Assembly (NCBI GenBank): GCA_030168575.1
Contig: CP115555.1
Span: 186,001 to 250,000, forward strand
DNA from: Methanomassiliicoccales archaeon LGM-RCC1
GTDB lineage: Archaea; Thermoplasmatota; Thermoplasmata; Methanomassiliicoccales; Methanomethylophilaceae
Length of the DNA stretch: 64,000 nucleotides
Reading direction: 5' to 3'
In this document: positions 37,743 through 45,455 of the stretch, in pieces
Numbering within the stretch: the stretch's first letter is position 1
How the letters are laid out: each line of letters opens with the position of its first letter
Notes under the pieces: generated by a model
The model's database searches: none
Told to the model about the DNA's origin: nothing
Seen by the model: the letters and a program-made list of their open reading frames with translations, nothing else
Translations under genes and position numbers: made by a program

Positions 37743-38717
37743 ATGACCACCAGGATCTCGACTCCCGAAAGATGTATCGAGAAGTACATCAGGGAGAACA
37801 AGAAGAGCTCCAAGACGGAAACGTACGACCAGTACAGGACCGTCCTGACCAAGATGGCTAGGGACCTCGAAGCAGCCGGTTTCGACCCTCTGCCATACTA
37901 CGTAACGGAAAAGGCCGTCAGATACCTTCTGGATGAAATCTGGAAGGATCTCGAGGTCTCGACCAGGAAGTGGCATACACACATTTTCTCAAGGTATCTC
38001 CGCTTCTTCGGAAACAATGTGATCGTCAGCATGGATATTCGCTGGCCCCAAGACATGCGCCCCAACGTGGATTGGCTTACCGATCCTGAGCAGCAGAAGC
38101 TTCTGAACGCACCCAAGACCATCCTCGAAGAGGCTGTGATACACTTCGAGCTCAACCTCGGACTCCGTATCGCGGAGGTCTGCAATCTCAAGCTCGACTG
38201 CATCAACTACAGGATGAGGACGGTTGAGGTCCTCGGAAAGGGTCACGGAGAGGGCAAATGGAGATCCGTTCCTTTCAGTGAGGACACGGAGGACGTCCTG
38301 AGAAGATGGATGGAAGAGCGTCAGAGGCTCGTGGACCGCGTGAGGGCATTCAACCCCTTATGGCAGGATCCAGGCAACGTTTTCATCTGGTGCCACTACA
38401 AGTACAAACCCCAGGCCGGAGCCTACTCCGATAGGGGTCACAGCCTCGACCGCGGAGTTATACACATCGTGCGCGACCGCCTCGGAGTGGAGTTCACCAA
38501 CCACACCCTCAGGAGGACATTCGGCCGCACCATGTACCATGCCGGAGCGCCTATAGAATCGATCTCAAAGATACTCGGTCACGAGGACATCGTTACCACC
38601 CTGAAGTACCTCGGGATCAACCTCGACGACATGCAGGCCGCCATGGATCTGCACGGCGATTATCAGAAGAAGATTCGTATGGGAATATTCCAGAAAGGGG
38701 GTGTCCAGCGTGTTTAA
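37743..38717 (+). CDS. Tyrosine recombinase (integrase) of the tRNA-Tyr element
   Basis: Site-specific recombinase of 324 aa. N-terminal SAM-like core-binding domain about residues 5-105. The catalytic domain has R142 (LGLRIAEVCNLK), a lysine in the beta-hairpin near 166-172, H254 and R257 (NHTLRRTFG), H280 (LGHEDIVTT) and nucleophile Y289 (LKYLGIN), a complete set. It ends nine bases before attR and points toward it, as for elements whose attP adjoins int. Controlled probably by the divergent RHH protein. Confidence 0.93.
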   Translation: MTTRISTPERCIEKYIRENKKSSKTETYDQYRTVLTKMARDLEAAGFDPLPYYVTEKAVRYLLDEIWKDLEVSTRKWHTHIFSRYLRFFGNNVIVSMDIRWPQDMRPNVDWLTDPEQQKLLNAPKTILEEAVIHFELNLGLRIAEVCNLKLDCINYRMRTVEVLGKGHGEGKWRSVPFSEDTEDVLRRWMEERQRLVDRVRAFNPLWQDPGNVFIWCHYKYKPQAGAYSDRGHSLDRGVIHIVRDRLGVEFTNHTLRRTFGRTMYHAGAPIESISKILGHEDIVTTLKYLGINLDDMQAAMDLHGDYQKKIRMGIFQKGGVQRV

Positions 38718-38726
38718 TCCGTTCCC

Positions 38727-38767
38727 AATCAGGGAGTGGGGACCATTTCTATCCAGCATCTTCGGAA
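38727..38767 (+). repeat. Right attachment repeat (attR)
   Basis: Perfect 20-bp copy of the tRNA-Tyr 3' end (AATCAGGGAGTGGGGACCAT) followed by 16 further matching bases out of 21. It is not part of a second tRNA: no acceptor, D or anticodon arm precedes it. Confidence 0.88.
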
Positions 38768-38894
38768 TTTGGCGACTTACCGGTCGGGAATTCCTCTTAT
38801 CCGGTTAACCAATCAAATAGAGTATGGAGAAGCCTCATTCGAACCACAATTCTAAAGCATCTTGTATTGATGATTCGAAACAGAACGAGTTCAA

Positions 38895-38979
38895 TTTAAA
38901 TATGACAAACGATAATGGATACATATCCAAGTAAGACCCATGAGTCGGCTGCAAGTGAGCAGCCATTATGTCTCATGGG
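38895..38979 (+). ncRNA. Candidate antisense hairpin RNA at the 3' end of DUF3800 (copy 2)
   Basis: TTTAAATA at 38895-38902 and a 43-nt hairpin at 38937-38979: CCCATGAG/CTCATGGG outer stem, TC/ATTATGT internal loop, fully paired inner stem GGCTGC/GCAGCC, loop AAGTGA. Same element lengths as copy 1 (8+2+6+6+6+7+8). TATA-to-hairpin distance is 42 versus 41 bases. The 3' arm overlaps the last codons of DUF3800 on the other strand. Confidence 0.5.
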
Positions 38980-39568
38980 CAATGGATATCTTCTCTTCGA
39001 TTACAGCCATATACTGTTCATCGTTGTTTTCGTACTTCTCACGGATAGATCCTGAAATGAAATCCGCTAGCTGCACCGCTTTGTCGGCGAAGGATCTAAC
39101 TTTCTTCACAGATTTGACATTACGGTTCTGAAGGTTGTTGTTCACAGCCTCGATCAGATCCTTCATACTGATGCAGAGATTCTCGTCGAAATTCAGAGCA
39201 ACGTCATTGGTCGTAAGTGCCTTTCCGACCAGAGGGAGTATCTCTTTAATGGCTGCCTTATACAAATCACAGTTGTGCGTATTGCTGTACAACTTGGATT
39301 TCTTCTTATCGATAACGACGAAGACAATGGAAACAGAACTCTCTGACAGTGACTGAAGCACCCTTATCCTTTCATCCGGATAGGAATTGCTGAACTTCAC
39401 TTCAGGGTCAGAGCCTTTGGCGCTGTTCCTCTTCTTTCTCATCTCGTCTAGAATTTTGAATGATTTGTTCAGATCGTTTGTACGCTTCACAATCAGAGCT
39501 GATAACACAAAGTACGTGCCCTGGGAACCAACATTCCCGGATTCATCCAAAGATGCTGTAGAAGTCAT
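38966..39568 (-). CDS. DUF3800-family protein (intact)
   Basis: A 200-aa protein with the N-terminal family motif STASLDESGNVGS, a central segment VSIVFVVIDKKKSKLY and the C-terminal acidic/aspartate motif DKAVQLADFISGSI. The DxE and late D residues are the presumed RNase-H-like metal site. The function is unknown; the family is common in defence islands and mobile elements. Lies just outside attR, yet is homologous to the broken copy inside the element. Shine-Dalgarno-like GGTGAGG precedes ATG 39568. Confidence 0.85.
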   Translation of the reverse strand: MTSTASLDESGNVGSQGTYFVLSALIVKRTNDLNKSFKILDEMRKKRNSAKGSDPEVKFSNSYPDERIRVLQSLSESSVSIVFVVIDKKKSKLYSNTHNCDLYKAAIKEILPLVGKALTTNDVALNFDENLCISMKDLIEAVNNNLQNRNVKSVKKVRSFADKAVQLADFISGSIREKYENNDEQYMAVIEEKISIAHET

Positions 39569-39617
39569 TCCTCACCTTGATATTAGAAAAAATGGAATTG
39601 GTAGATATTGCTATCGT

Positions 39618-39637
39618 GAAGAATTCACGAATTCTTC
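39618..39637. promoter_or_regulatory. Perfect inverted repeat upstream of the intact DUF3800 gene
   Basis: GAAGAATTC (39618-39626) and GAATTCTTC (39629-39637), separated by two bases, lie 50 bases before the DUF3800 start. Either an operator or the terminator hairpin of the gene fragment to its right, whose TGA lies within it. Confidence 0.45.
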
Positions 39638-39798
39638 TCTTTCAAAGCTTGTCTGGCAACCTTGTCCTTCTGATACTCTTCCCAGGCTTTCTGCTCAGCA
39701 GCTTCAGGGTCCTCAATCTCATAATCATCACGGTATTTCTCTTCGTATGATCTGAGCCTGTTCTCTATTTCCTCAGCCTCGAAATCATGGCCGACAAA
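39625..39798 (-). pseudogene. C-terminal fragment of an unknown gene
   Basis: An open stretch without a start codon, reading GHDFEAEEIENRLRSYEEKY and then a Glu/Lys-rich helical tail ending ALKEKNS-TGA. The composition is protein-like (charged helix), but its 5' end is cut at about 39799 by an in-frame TAG, with non-coding-looking sequence beyond. Probably the tail of a deleted gene. Confidence 0.35.
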
Positions 39799-40123
39799 CT
39801 ACTCGATTGGAACAATCCCGGATAAGGTCAAGGAAAGCTTCGTCGAGATCGAGTACTATCCCAACAAATCGTTCACTGTAGAGGTTGACGATTGAGTTGA
39901 ATGACGGTTTGCTTGCTACCGATCCAATGAGAGCTATTCGCTCCGAACTGACCTCGTTGGGCTCACGAAGTCAGTTTGGACAGCAGTGTGCTGACCTCAT
40001 CGTCGCTCAGACCGAGATAATCCGTGCTAGCCGATTCCACAGCTCCTATAATAAACAGGGGTTTAGAAGATTGAACAATATAATGACGCGAATGTCAGTG
40101 CCTGTGAAAATGGATGAAGTGAT
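39799..40123. other. Remnant-rich stretch without a supported gene
   Basis: The plus strand holds a short tail-like reading ending FTVEVDD-TGA at about 39894, without a start. A 7-bp hairpin AACTGAC/GTCAGTT (39946-39952/39970-39976) with a second inner pairing TCGT/ACGA follows. Nothing else is supported; it looks like leftover of earlier insertions at this locus. Confidence 0.4.
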
Positions 40124-40145
40124 CCGCCGGGATCCGACCCGGCGG
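40124..40145 (-). terminator. Stem-loop terminator
   Basis: CCGCCGGG (40124-40131) and CCCGGCGG (40138-40145), an 8-bp stem with a six-base loop, nine bases beyond the stop of the minus-strand gene at 40155. Confidence 0.55.
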
Positions 40146-40154
40146 AAGTTTTGA

Positions 40155-41000
40155 TCAAAGCAGTTGCATGTAGACCTTGGTGTCCAAGTACTGTTCGTAT
40201 TCGATTCCGTCATAAACGATCGTACCTTTGGACTTCAGGACGTAACCGTTGTAGACGTAGAGCTTGTAGTCCCTGTAGTTCTCACCGTTCAAGGTGTAGA
40301 TCTTGACGTTGAGTCCTCCGAGCTTACCGTTGGTCACCTTTTTGCTGCAGTCATGATAAATGTCCTCATCGAAAACTTCCAGGGCAGTGGCGAGGGCCAC
40401 ATCCTTATCGACCGTTCCCGTTGCTTCCATGGCGGCAGTAACCTTCACCTGGACTTCTCCATCCTCTGTCCAGACCTCCTCGGTTGTCACCATGTGGACT
40501 TGAGTCCCCGCCCTGTCGACTTCGACCTTCAGCTGATAGGATCCGTCGACATCCGATACCTCCTCGCCATCATAGGTGATCCACAGGTCATTGAATGCGA
40601 ATATCTGTCCCGGCCTCTGCTCGAATGAGCCGTCTATGATGTACAGGTCTCCCTCTACATAGACGGAGACCCCTTCGGGAATGGCTGATGGATCAGTGTA
40701 GTCTATCGGCAGATACACGTCGGGGGAGAAGTAATAGAGACTGAATGATGTCATGTAGGACTCCTCTGCATCGATGCCCACAGTCACATCGCTGCCGGAA
40801 ACCTTTGTCAACACGGTTGTCTTCTCCATTTCAGTGTGACCTCCGGCCACCAACTCGAATGTCAATCCTTCGTTGAGATCTGAGGATGCCAAAAGGGTGT
40901 AGTCCTCGGTATTGTCCACCTCGTAGTACACCAGATAGGAATATCCTAGACATGCGACCACGGCGATGGCCGCCACGGTCAGAGCGACTGATGATTTCAT
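40155..41000 (-). CDS. Secreted or membrane-anchored protein of unknown function
   Basis: A 281-aa protein. Residues 3-27 are a hydrophobic signal/anchor (VALTVAAIAVVACLGYSYLVYY); the rest is a beta-rich extracytoplasmic domain rich in Asp, Tyr, Val and Thr. No lipobox and no domain I recognise. It resembles the many lineage-specific exoproteins of gut methanogens. Shares a promoter gap with the divergent marker 8 gene. Confidence 0.75.
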   Translation of the reverse strand: MKSSVALTVAAIAVVACLGYSYLVYYEVDNTEDYTLLASSDLNEGLTFELVAGGHTEMEKTTVLTKVSGSDVTVGIDAEESYMTSFSLYYFSPDVYLPIDYTDPSAIPEGVSVYVEGDLYIIDGSFEQRPGQIFAFNDLWITYDGEEVSDVDGSYQLKVEVDRAGTQVHMVTTEEVWTEDGEVQVKVTAAMEATGTVDKDVALATALEVFDEDIYHDCSKKVTNGKLGGLNVKIYTLNGENYRDYKLYVYNGYVLKSKGTIVYDGIEYEQYLDTKVYMQLL

Positions 41001-41077
41001 GCCCTATAATCGGGGTTCGTTATTTTATCATTTCATCATCTTTTTTTATATCTACGAAACGATGGAAATAGGATAAC

Positions 41078-41995
41078 ATGACTGGTAAAGGCGGAAGACA
41101 CGTTTTCGACATGCTGGGGATGACCCGCGTGGTCATCATCGACGGCGAGGTAGCGGAGATAGGACAGTCCGAATTGAGATTCTGCCCACTGTTCAAGAAG
41201 CTCTGCGGCATGGAGGACATCTCCCCGGAGAAGATCCGCGAGAACGTGGAGTTCCGCATAAGGGACTTCGGTTTCTGCACCGAGAACAGGGTGGTCCGCG
41301 CCAAGGACTACGTGACCTTCGGCGTATCCGAGATCCTAAGCCTTGCATTGGAGAAAGGGGACATTGACGCTGCGGTCATAGCGGCGGATGGATGCGGCAC
41401 GGCGATCGTCACCGAACCTGCACTCCTCCAAGGTCTCTGCGGAAGGATATCCGGACTTGTCGAGACATCACCTCTCCAGGTCGTACTGGATGCCGTAGGC
41501 AGGGACAACGTCCTGGATCCCGATACGGTACCGCTGGACATGGTGAAAGGGGCCGCGTTAGCCGATTCCAAGGGATTCATGAAGTTCGCCGTAACCATCG
41601 CCAGAGCCGATGATGCCAAGACCCTAAGGGATCTTTACGGTGATCGCGCACTGATCGTCGGTGTGCACACCAGTCACACCAACTGTAGGGGCGCCAAGGT
41701 CATGTTCGATAACTGCGACATGATAACGGCCTGCGCATCAGAACCTATCAGGAAAGAGGCAGAGGCCAGGGACGTCCTTGTGGCAGGGAACAAGATCCAG
41801 ATCTACGGGGTCACCGACATCGGTAAGAGGATGGTGCTCGACAAGCTTGTCTCCATCGGCAGAGAGCCCTACAAGGGCGAGCCGAAGGAAGAGCCCAGAC
41901 CTCTGATCAACTGGCACCGATCAGGACATCAGACTGGGGTTAAGGGCCATCGCTATGAAGTAGACCACGTAGATGGCCAAGAGGACGAATCCTGA
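41078..41995 (+). CDS. Methanogenesis marker protein 8 (DUF2099)
   Basis: Conserved in methanogens and of unsolved biochemical function. Recognisable blocks: MTRVVIIDGEVAEIGQ near residue 15, RFCPLFKKLCG near 34, IRDFGFCTENRVVRAKDYV near 66 and AADGCGTAIVTEPALLQG near 107, with conserved cysteines. The family sequence seems to end near residue 280 (PRPLINWH). The last about 25 codons are antisense to the exchanger gene and look non-native. Confidence 0.82.
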   Translation: MTGKGGRHVFDMLGMTRVVIIDGEVAEIGQSELRFCPLFKKLCGMEDISPEKIRENVEFRIRDFGFCTENRVVRAKDYVTFGVSEILSLALEKGDIDAAVIAADGCGTAIVTEPALLQGLCGRISGLVETSPLQVVLDAVGRDNVLDPDTVPLDMVKGAALADSKGFMKFAVTIARADDAKTLRDLYGDRALIVGVHTSHTNCRGAKVMFDNCDMITACASEPIRKEAEARDVLVAGNKIQIYGVTDIGKRMVLDKLVSIGREPYKGEPKEEPRPLINWHRSGHQTGVKGHRYEVDHVDGQEDES

Positions 41996-42874
41996 CCTCC
42001 TGTCAATCCTATTCTTGAAGCGGACTATCAGGAACATTGTTACGGCCAGGAGCATCATCATCGGCATATGGAATCCGACCATCGACTGAGAGATCGGTAT
42101 GTCAACCAACGCTGCACCGATGCCAAGCACGAACATTATGTTGAATATGTTGCTACCAACGATGTTCGCGACGGCCAAGTCCGCTTCTCCACGACGGGCG
42201 GCCAGAAGGCTGATGCAGATCTCCGGCAGCGACGTTCCGATGGCGACGACGACCAGACCGATGATCATATCGGATACTCCCAGGAGATGGGCCAGGTCCT
42301 TCGCTCCCTCGATGAAGTACTTCGCGCCGAAGTACAGAAGCACCAGACCGATGAGGCACAGAAGTAAGAGCACCGATGTACGGAGGGTATCGATGGTGAC
42401 CTCCTCCTCATAGACCGCACGGCCTTCCTTGTCCGCCTTCTTCTTCTTGAAGACGACGAACAGGAACACGAACAGGGAAAGGACCAACGGTATGCCGATC
42501 ATGGAACCGATCGATCCGAGAAGACCGAGACAGCAGAGGACGGCGCTCGCCAGGAGCATCACCCATATCTCCAGCCTCATGTCCTTGTAAACTGCGGCCA
42601 TCGGGCCCAACACGGCCGCCAATCCGATGGCGAGCCCGACATTGGCAATGTTGCTTCCTACGACGTTCCCTATGATGATCTCCGGATTGCTCGTACTCAC
42701 GATGGATGTGATTGCCTCGGGCGCTGAAGAACCGAACGCCAACACGGTGAGACCAATGACAAACGGGGCCACTCCCAGGTTCAAAGCCAGACCCTTTGCT
42801 CCGCGGACCAACCATTCCGATCCGAAGTATAACATCACGGCACCTGCGATGAGGCATATAGCAATCCAAATCAT
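41921..42874 (-). CDS. Sodium/calcium exchanger family (CaCA, YrbG-like)
   Basis: A 317-aa antiporter with ten predicted membrane helices in two inverted halves. Alpha-1 repeat FGSSAPEAITSI near residue 48 and alpha-2 repeat IGTSLPEICISL near 213 carry the ion-binding glutamates. A charged loop FKKKKADKEGRAVYEEE separates the halves. Overlaps the marker 8 gene tail-to-tail by 75 bases. Confidence 0.92.
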   Translation of the reverse strand: MIWIAICLIAGAVMLYFGSEWLVRGAKGLALNLGVAPFVIGLTVLAFGSSAPEAITSIVSTSNPEIIIGNVVGSNIANVGLAIGLAAVLGPMAAVYKDMRLEIWVMLLASAVLCCLGLLGSIGSMIGIPLVLSLFVFLFVVFKKKKADKEGRAVYEEEVTIDTLRTSVLLLLCLIGLVLLYFGAKYFIEGAKDLAHLLGVSDMIIGLVVVAIGTSLPEICISLLAARRGEADLAVANIVGSNIFNIMFVLGIGAALVDIPISQSMVGFHMPMMMLLAVTMFLIVRFKNRIDRRSGFVLLAIYVVYFIAMALNPSLMS

Positions 42875-43124
42875 GACCGGTCATACACTCCAGAATATAA
42901 CACATTCTCTGAGACTGTACCATGTTATTTCCGTATCATCGCTTGTACACGACCCATCTTCCCCTGGTACCACCAATATGTATATGCACTGAGAGGGTTC
43001 CTTATGCATCCTCGGATGTCAAGACAGAATATTGAAAAAAAACTGGCCTCTGAGTTGAAAAAGTATCACATTACCAATTTCAATTATTATAACAAATCCT
43101 TGGCCGAAGCCACGGGTTTGGGTT
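42875..43124. other. Intergenic region between exchanger and P-type ATPase
   Basis: No gene supported. Contains the exchanger promoter on the minus strand side and the 3' flank of the ATPase. Confidence 0.4.
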
Positions 43125-45257
43125 TTACTTCTTCTTGCTGTACATGAGAAGAAGGGCAGAGTTGACCACGACGGCCACGGATCCCACGTTGTGCACCAGC
43201 GCACCGGTGACGGGGTTCAGCACCGCCAGCATGGACAGCCCGACGGCCAGGAAATTCCAGCACATGGAGAAGGCTATGTTGAACCTGACCTTGCCCATCA
43301 TCTTCTTCGATATTCCGGACAGATGGGGTAATAAGTCGAGACCGTCCTTGACCAGGACCATGTCCGATGCATCCGCGGCGATATCCGTTCCAGTGGAACC
43401 CATGGCGATGCCTACCCACGCCTTCTTCAAGGCAGGAGCGTCGTTTACACCGTCACCGACCATGCAGACCTTCCTTCCTGCATCCTGCTTATCCTCTATG
43501 ACGGCCACCTTGGTCTCCGGGGTGCAATCGGCCCTGTATTCGCCGATTCCGGCTTCAGAAGCCATATGGGCCGCCGCACGGACGTTGTCCCCGGTCAGCA
43601 GCACGCATCCTATGTCCATGAAACTTAGCTCGTACACGGCATCCTTGGAGGTCGGACGGATGGAATCCGAGAATGCGACGAAACCTGTGAACGCCCCGTC
43701 CTTGGCAACGAACACGACTGTGCTGCCTTTAGAGTAAAAACTCTCGGAAAGCTCGGATGCGTCGGCCGGGATGGTGATTGCGGCCTCCTCCATCATCCTA
43801 GCGTTTCCGATGTGGACCTTGGAACCTTCTATGATCGCCTCGATTCCGCGCCCTACGGTCATCTTGAAAGTATCTGGTCTTGAATGCTTCACCCCTCCTT
43901 CGTTCGCGAAGGATACGAATGCCTTCGCGAGCGGGTGCTCGGATCCAGATTCCGCTGATGCGACAATCGAGACGAAATCTTTCTTGTCACCCACAGAATA
44001 GACCTCCAGGACCTTGGGCCTTCCCTCGGTTATGGTACCAGTCTTGTCGAAAGCAACGGTATCGACCGTCGACATCCTTTCCAACGAATCCCCGTCTCTG
44101 ACCAGGACTCCGCGCTTCGCCAGGTTCCCAATTGTGGCTACCACCGCGGTGGGGGTAGCGAGGATAAAAGCACAGGGGCAGAACACGATACAGACGGTGA
44201 CCGCACGGTAGATGTCGTTGGTCAGGAAGTACGTAGCAACGGCAAGGACCATTACAATCGCAACCAGTGCCGTGGCCCACTTGTCCGCGACTCTTACCAT
44301 GCGGGTCTTATCCGCATCCACAGATGAGACCATCCCGACCATCCTCTGGAAGGATGAGTCATCGGAGGTCTTCTCGGCGATCATGTCGAAGGACCCCATC
44401 TGATTGATGGTCCCGCTGAACACATTGTCACCCACGAGCTTGTCCACGGGAAGCGACTCACCGGTGATAACCGACTGATCGATCGAAGTCTCTCCTGCTA
44501 CAACCCTTCCGTCCACGGGAACGGCCTCGCCGGGCAGGACCCTGACGGTCTGACCTATCACGATCTCCTCCACGGGGACCTCGGTCACATTATCTCCGTC
44601 CACTATCCTTCCGATCTTGGGGGACATGCTCTGCAGAGCCTCTATCCCCTTATTGGCCTTGGCAGCGGAGAAATCCTCGAGGAATCCACCGATCTCCATG
44701 ATCAGGGCTACCTCTCCCGCTGCGAACCATTCTTCTAGATAGAGCGCTGCGACTATCGCGATTGCTACGAGAACGTCTGCCTTGATGTCGTGGTGGAGAA
44801 TCAGACCAGTGACCGCGTCCCAAAGGATGGGCGCACCGCAGACTATAATCGCTATCCATGCCGAATCCGCAGGGAATGCCCCAGGATACAATATGGACAG
44901 CACCAATGAAACTCCGGCGACGACTAGCACTATCAGGGAGCTCTTCACGTCGTCCTTGACAAAATCCAGTATCAGGAGGAGAATCGCCACCAATCCAACG
45001 ATCGGTATTTCCCCTCTGAAGACCACATACATCATCACAATGCCGACCATGGCATTGGAATCGATCTCCTCGCCCGATCTAATTCCGTCTATGATGTATG
45101 TCGCAGATAGTAATCCGCACAGTATATACAGGCTGACGTCTGCTAATCCGTCCATTGCCTCGCTGTGTACGAGAAACGGTATAGTGGACATCACCGCCAA
45201 CAGCAGTAACACGATGCGTCTAACATTACTGTTCATGAGGCCTTCGGAGAGACTCAT
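43125..45257 (-). CDS. Heavy-metal P1B-type ATPase without N-terminal HMA domain
   Basis: Metal efflux pump. The transmembrane metal motif CPC occurs in FCPCAFILATPTAV, the phosphorylation site in FDKTGTITEGRP, the HP motif in SEHPLAKA and the hinge in GDGVNDAPAL. About 710 aa from MSLSEGLMNSN (ATG 45257; ATG 45236 is an alternative; an upstream start at 45356 adds an unlikely leader). No HMA or histidine-rich extension, so the metal (Zn, Cd, Cu, Co) is uncertain; the cobalt importer genes lie next to it. Confidence 0.9.
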   Translation of the reverse strand: MSLSEGLMNSNVRRIVLLLLAVMSTIPFLVHSEAMDGLADVSLYILCGLLSATYIIDGIRSGEEIDSNAMVGIVMMYVVFRGEIPIVGLVAILLLILDFVKDDVKSSLIVLVVAGVSLVLSILYPGAFPADSAWIAIIVCGAPILWDAVTGLILHHDIKADVLVAIAIVAALYLEEWFAAGEVALIMEIGGFLEDFSAAKANKGIEALQSMSPKIGRIVDGDNVTEVPVEEIVIGQTVRVLPGEAVPVDGRVVAGETSIDQSVITGESLPVDKLVGDNVFSGTINQMGSFDMIAEKTSDDSSFQRMVGMVSSVDADKTRMVRVADKWATALVAIVMVLAVATYFLTNDIYRAVTVCIVFCPCAFILATPTAVVATIGNLAKRGVLVRDGDSLERMSTVDTVAFDKTGTITEGRPKVLEVYSVGDKKDFVSIVASAESGSEHPLAKAFVSFANEGGVKHSRPDTFKMTVGRGIEAIIEGSKVHIGNARMMEEAAITIPADASELSESFYSKGSTVVFVAKDGAFTGFVAFSDSIRPTSKDAVYELSFMDIGCVLLTGDNVRAAAHMASEAGIGEYRADCTPETKVAVIEDKQDAGRKVCMVGDGVNDAPALKKAWVGIAMGSTGTDIAADASDMVLVKDGLDLLPHLSGISKKMMGKVRFNIAFSMCWNFLAVGLSMLAVLNPVTGALVHNVGSVAVVVNSALLLMYSKKK

Positions 45258-45455
45258 TTTATCGAAACAGTAACATCTATTCCGAAGATTAATAACCTGA
45301 CATGCTCCCAGGCTAGCGTGTATAAGGAACAAAATATCGTGATACCTAGGTCGCACGAATTGGCATACGTTAACACCTCATGTTATCGAAAAGGGATCCG
45401 TATTACCGGCATTATCCGCTGGTAATACGAATCTAAATGGTTTATGTTGAAAGTA

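Larger units (their letters stand above)
28577..38746. mobile_element. 10.15-kb integrative element in tRNA-Tyr
   Basis: Bounded by direct repeats at 28577 and 38727. Genes in order: rolling-circle-type Rep, small ORF, GC-rich hairpin block, giant surface protein with an amber codon, DUF3800 remnant and frameshifted copy, RHH regulator, 40-aa ORF, tyrosine integrase ending 9 bases before the right repeat. Rep at one end and integrase at the other suggest an integrated plasmid or small virus. I see no capsid, portal or packaging ATPase gene. Much of the element is more AT-rich than the chromosome. Confidence 0.85.

Noticed and set aside
38727-38767. Second tRNA-Tyr gene
   Set aside because: Only the T-stem 3' side and acceptor 3' arm are present; this is attR.
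39799-39801. Second candidate amber codon (minus strand) in the gene tail at 39625-39798
   Set aside because: The sequence upstream of the TAG is not protein-like and holds another TAG, so truncation is the simpler reading.
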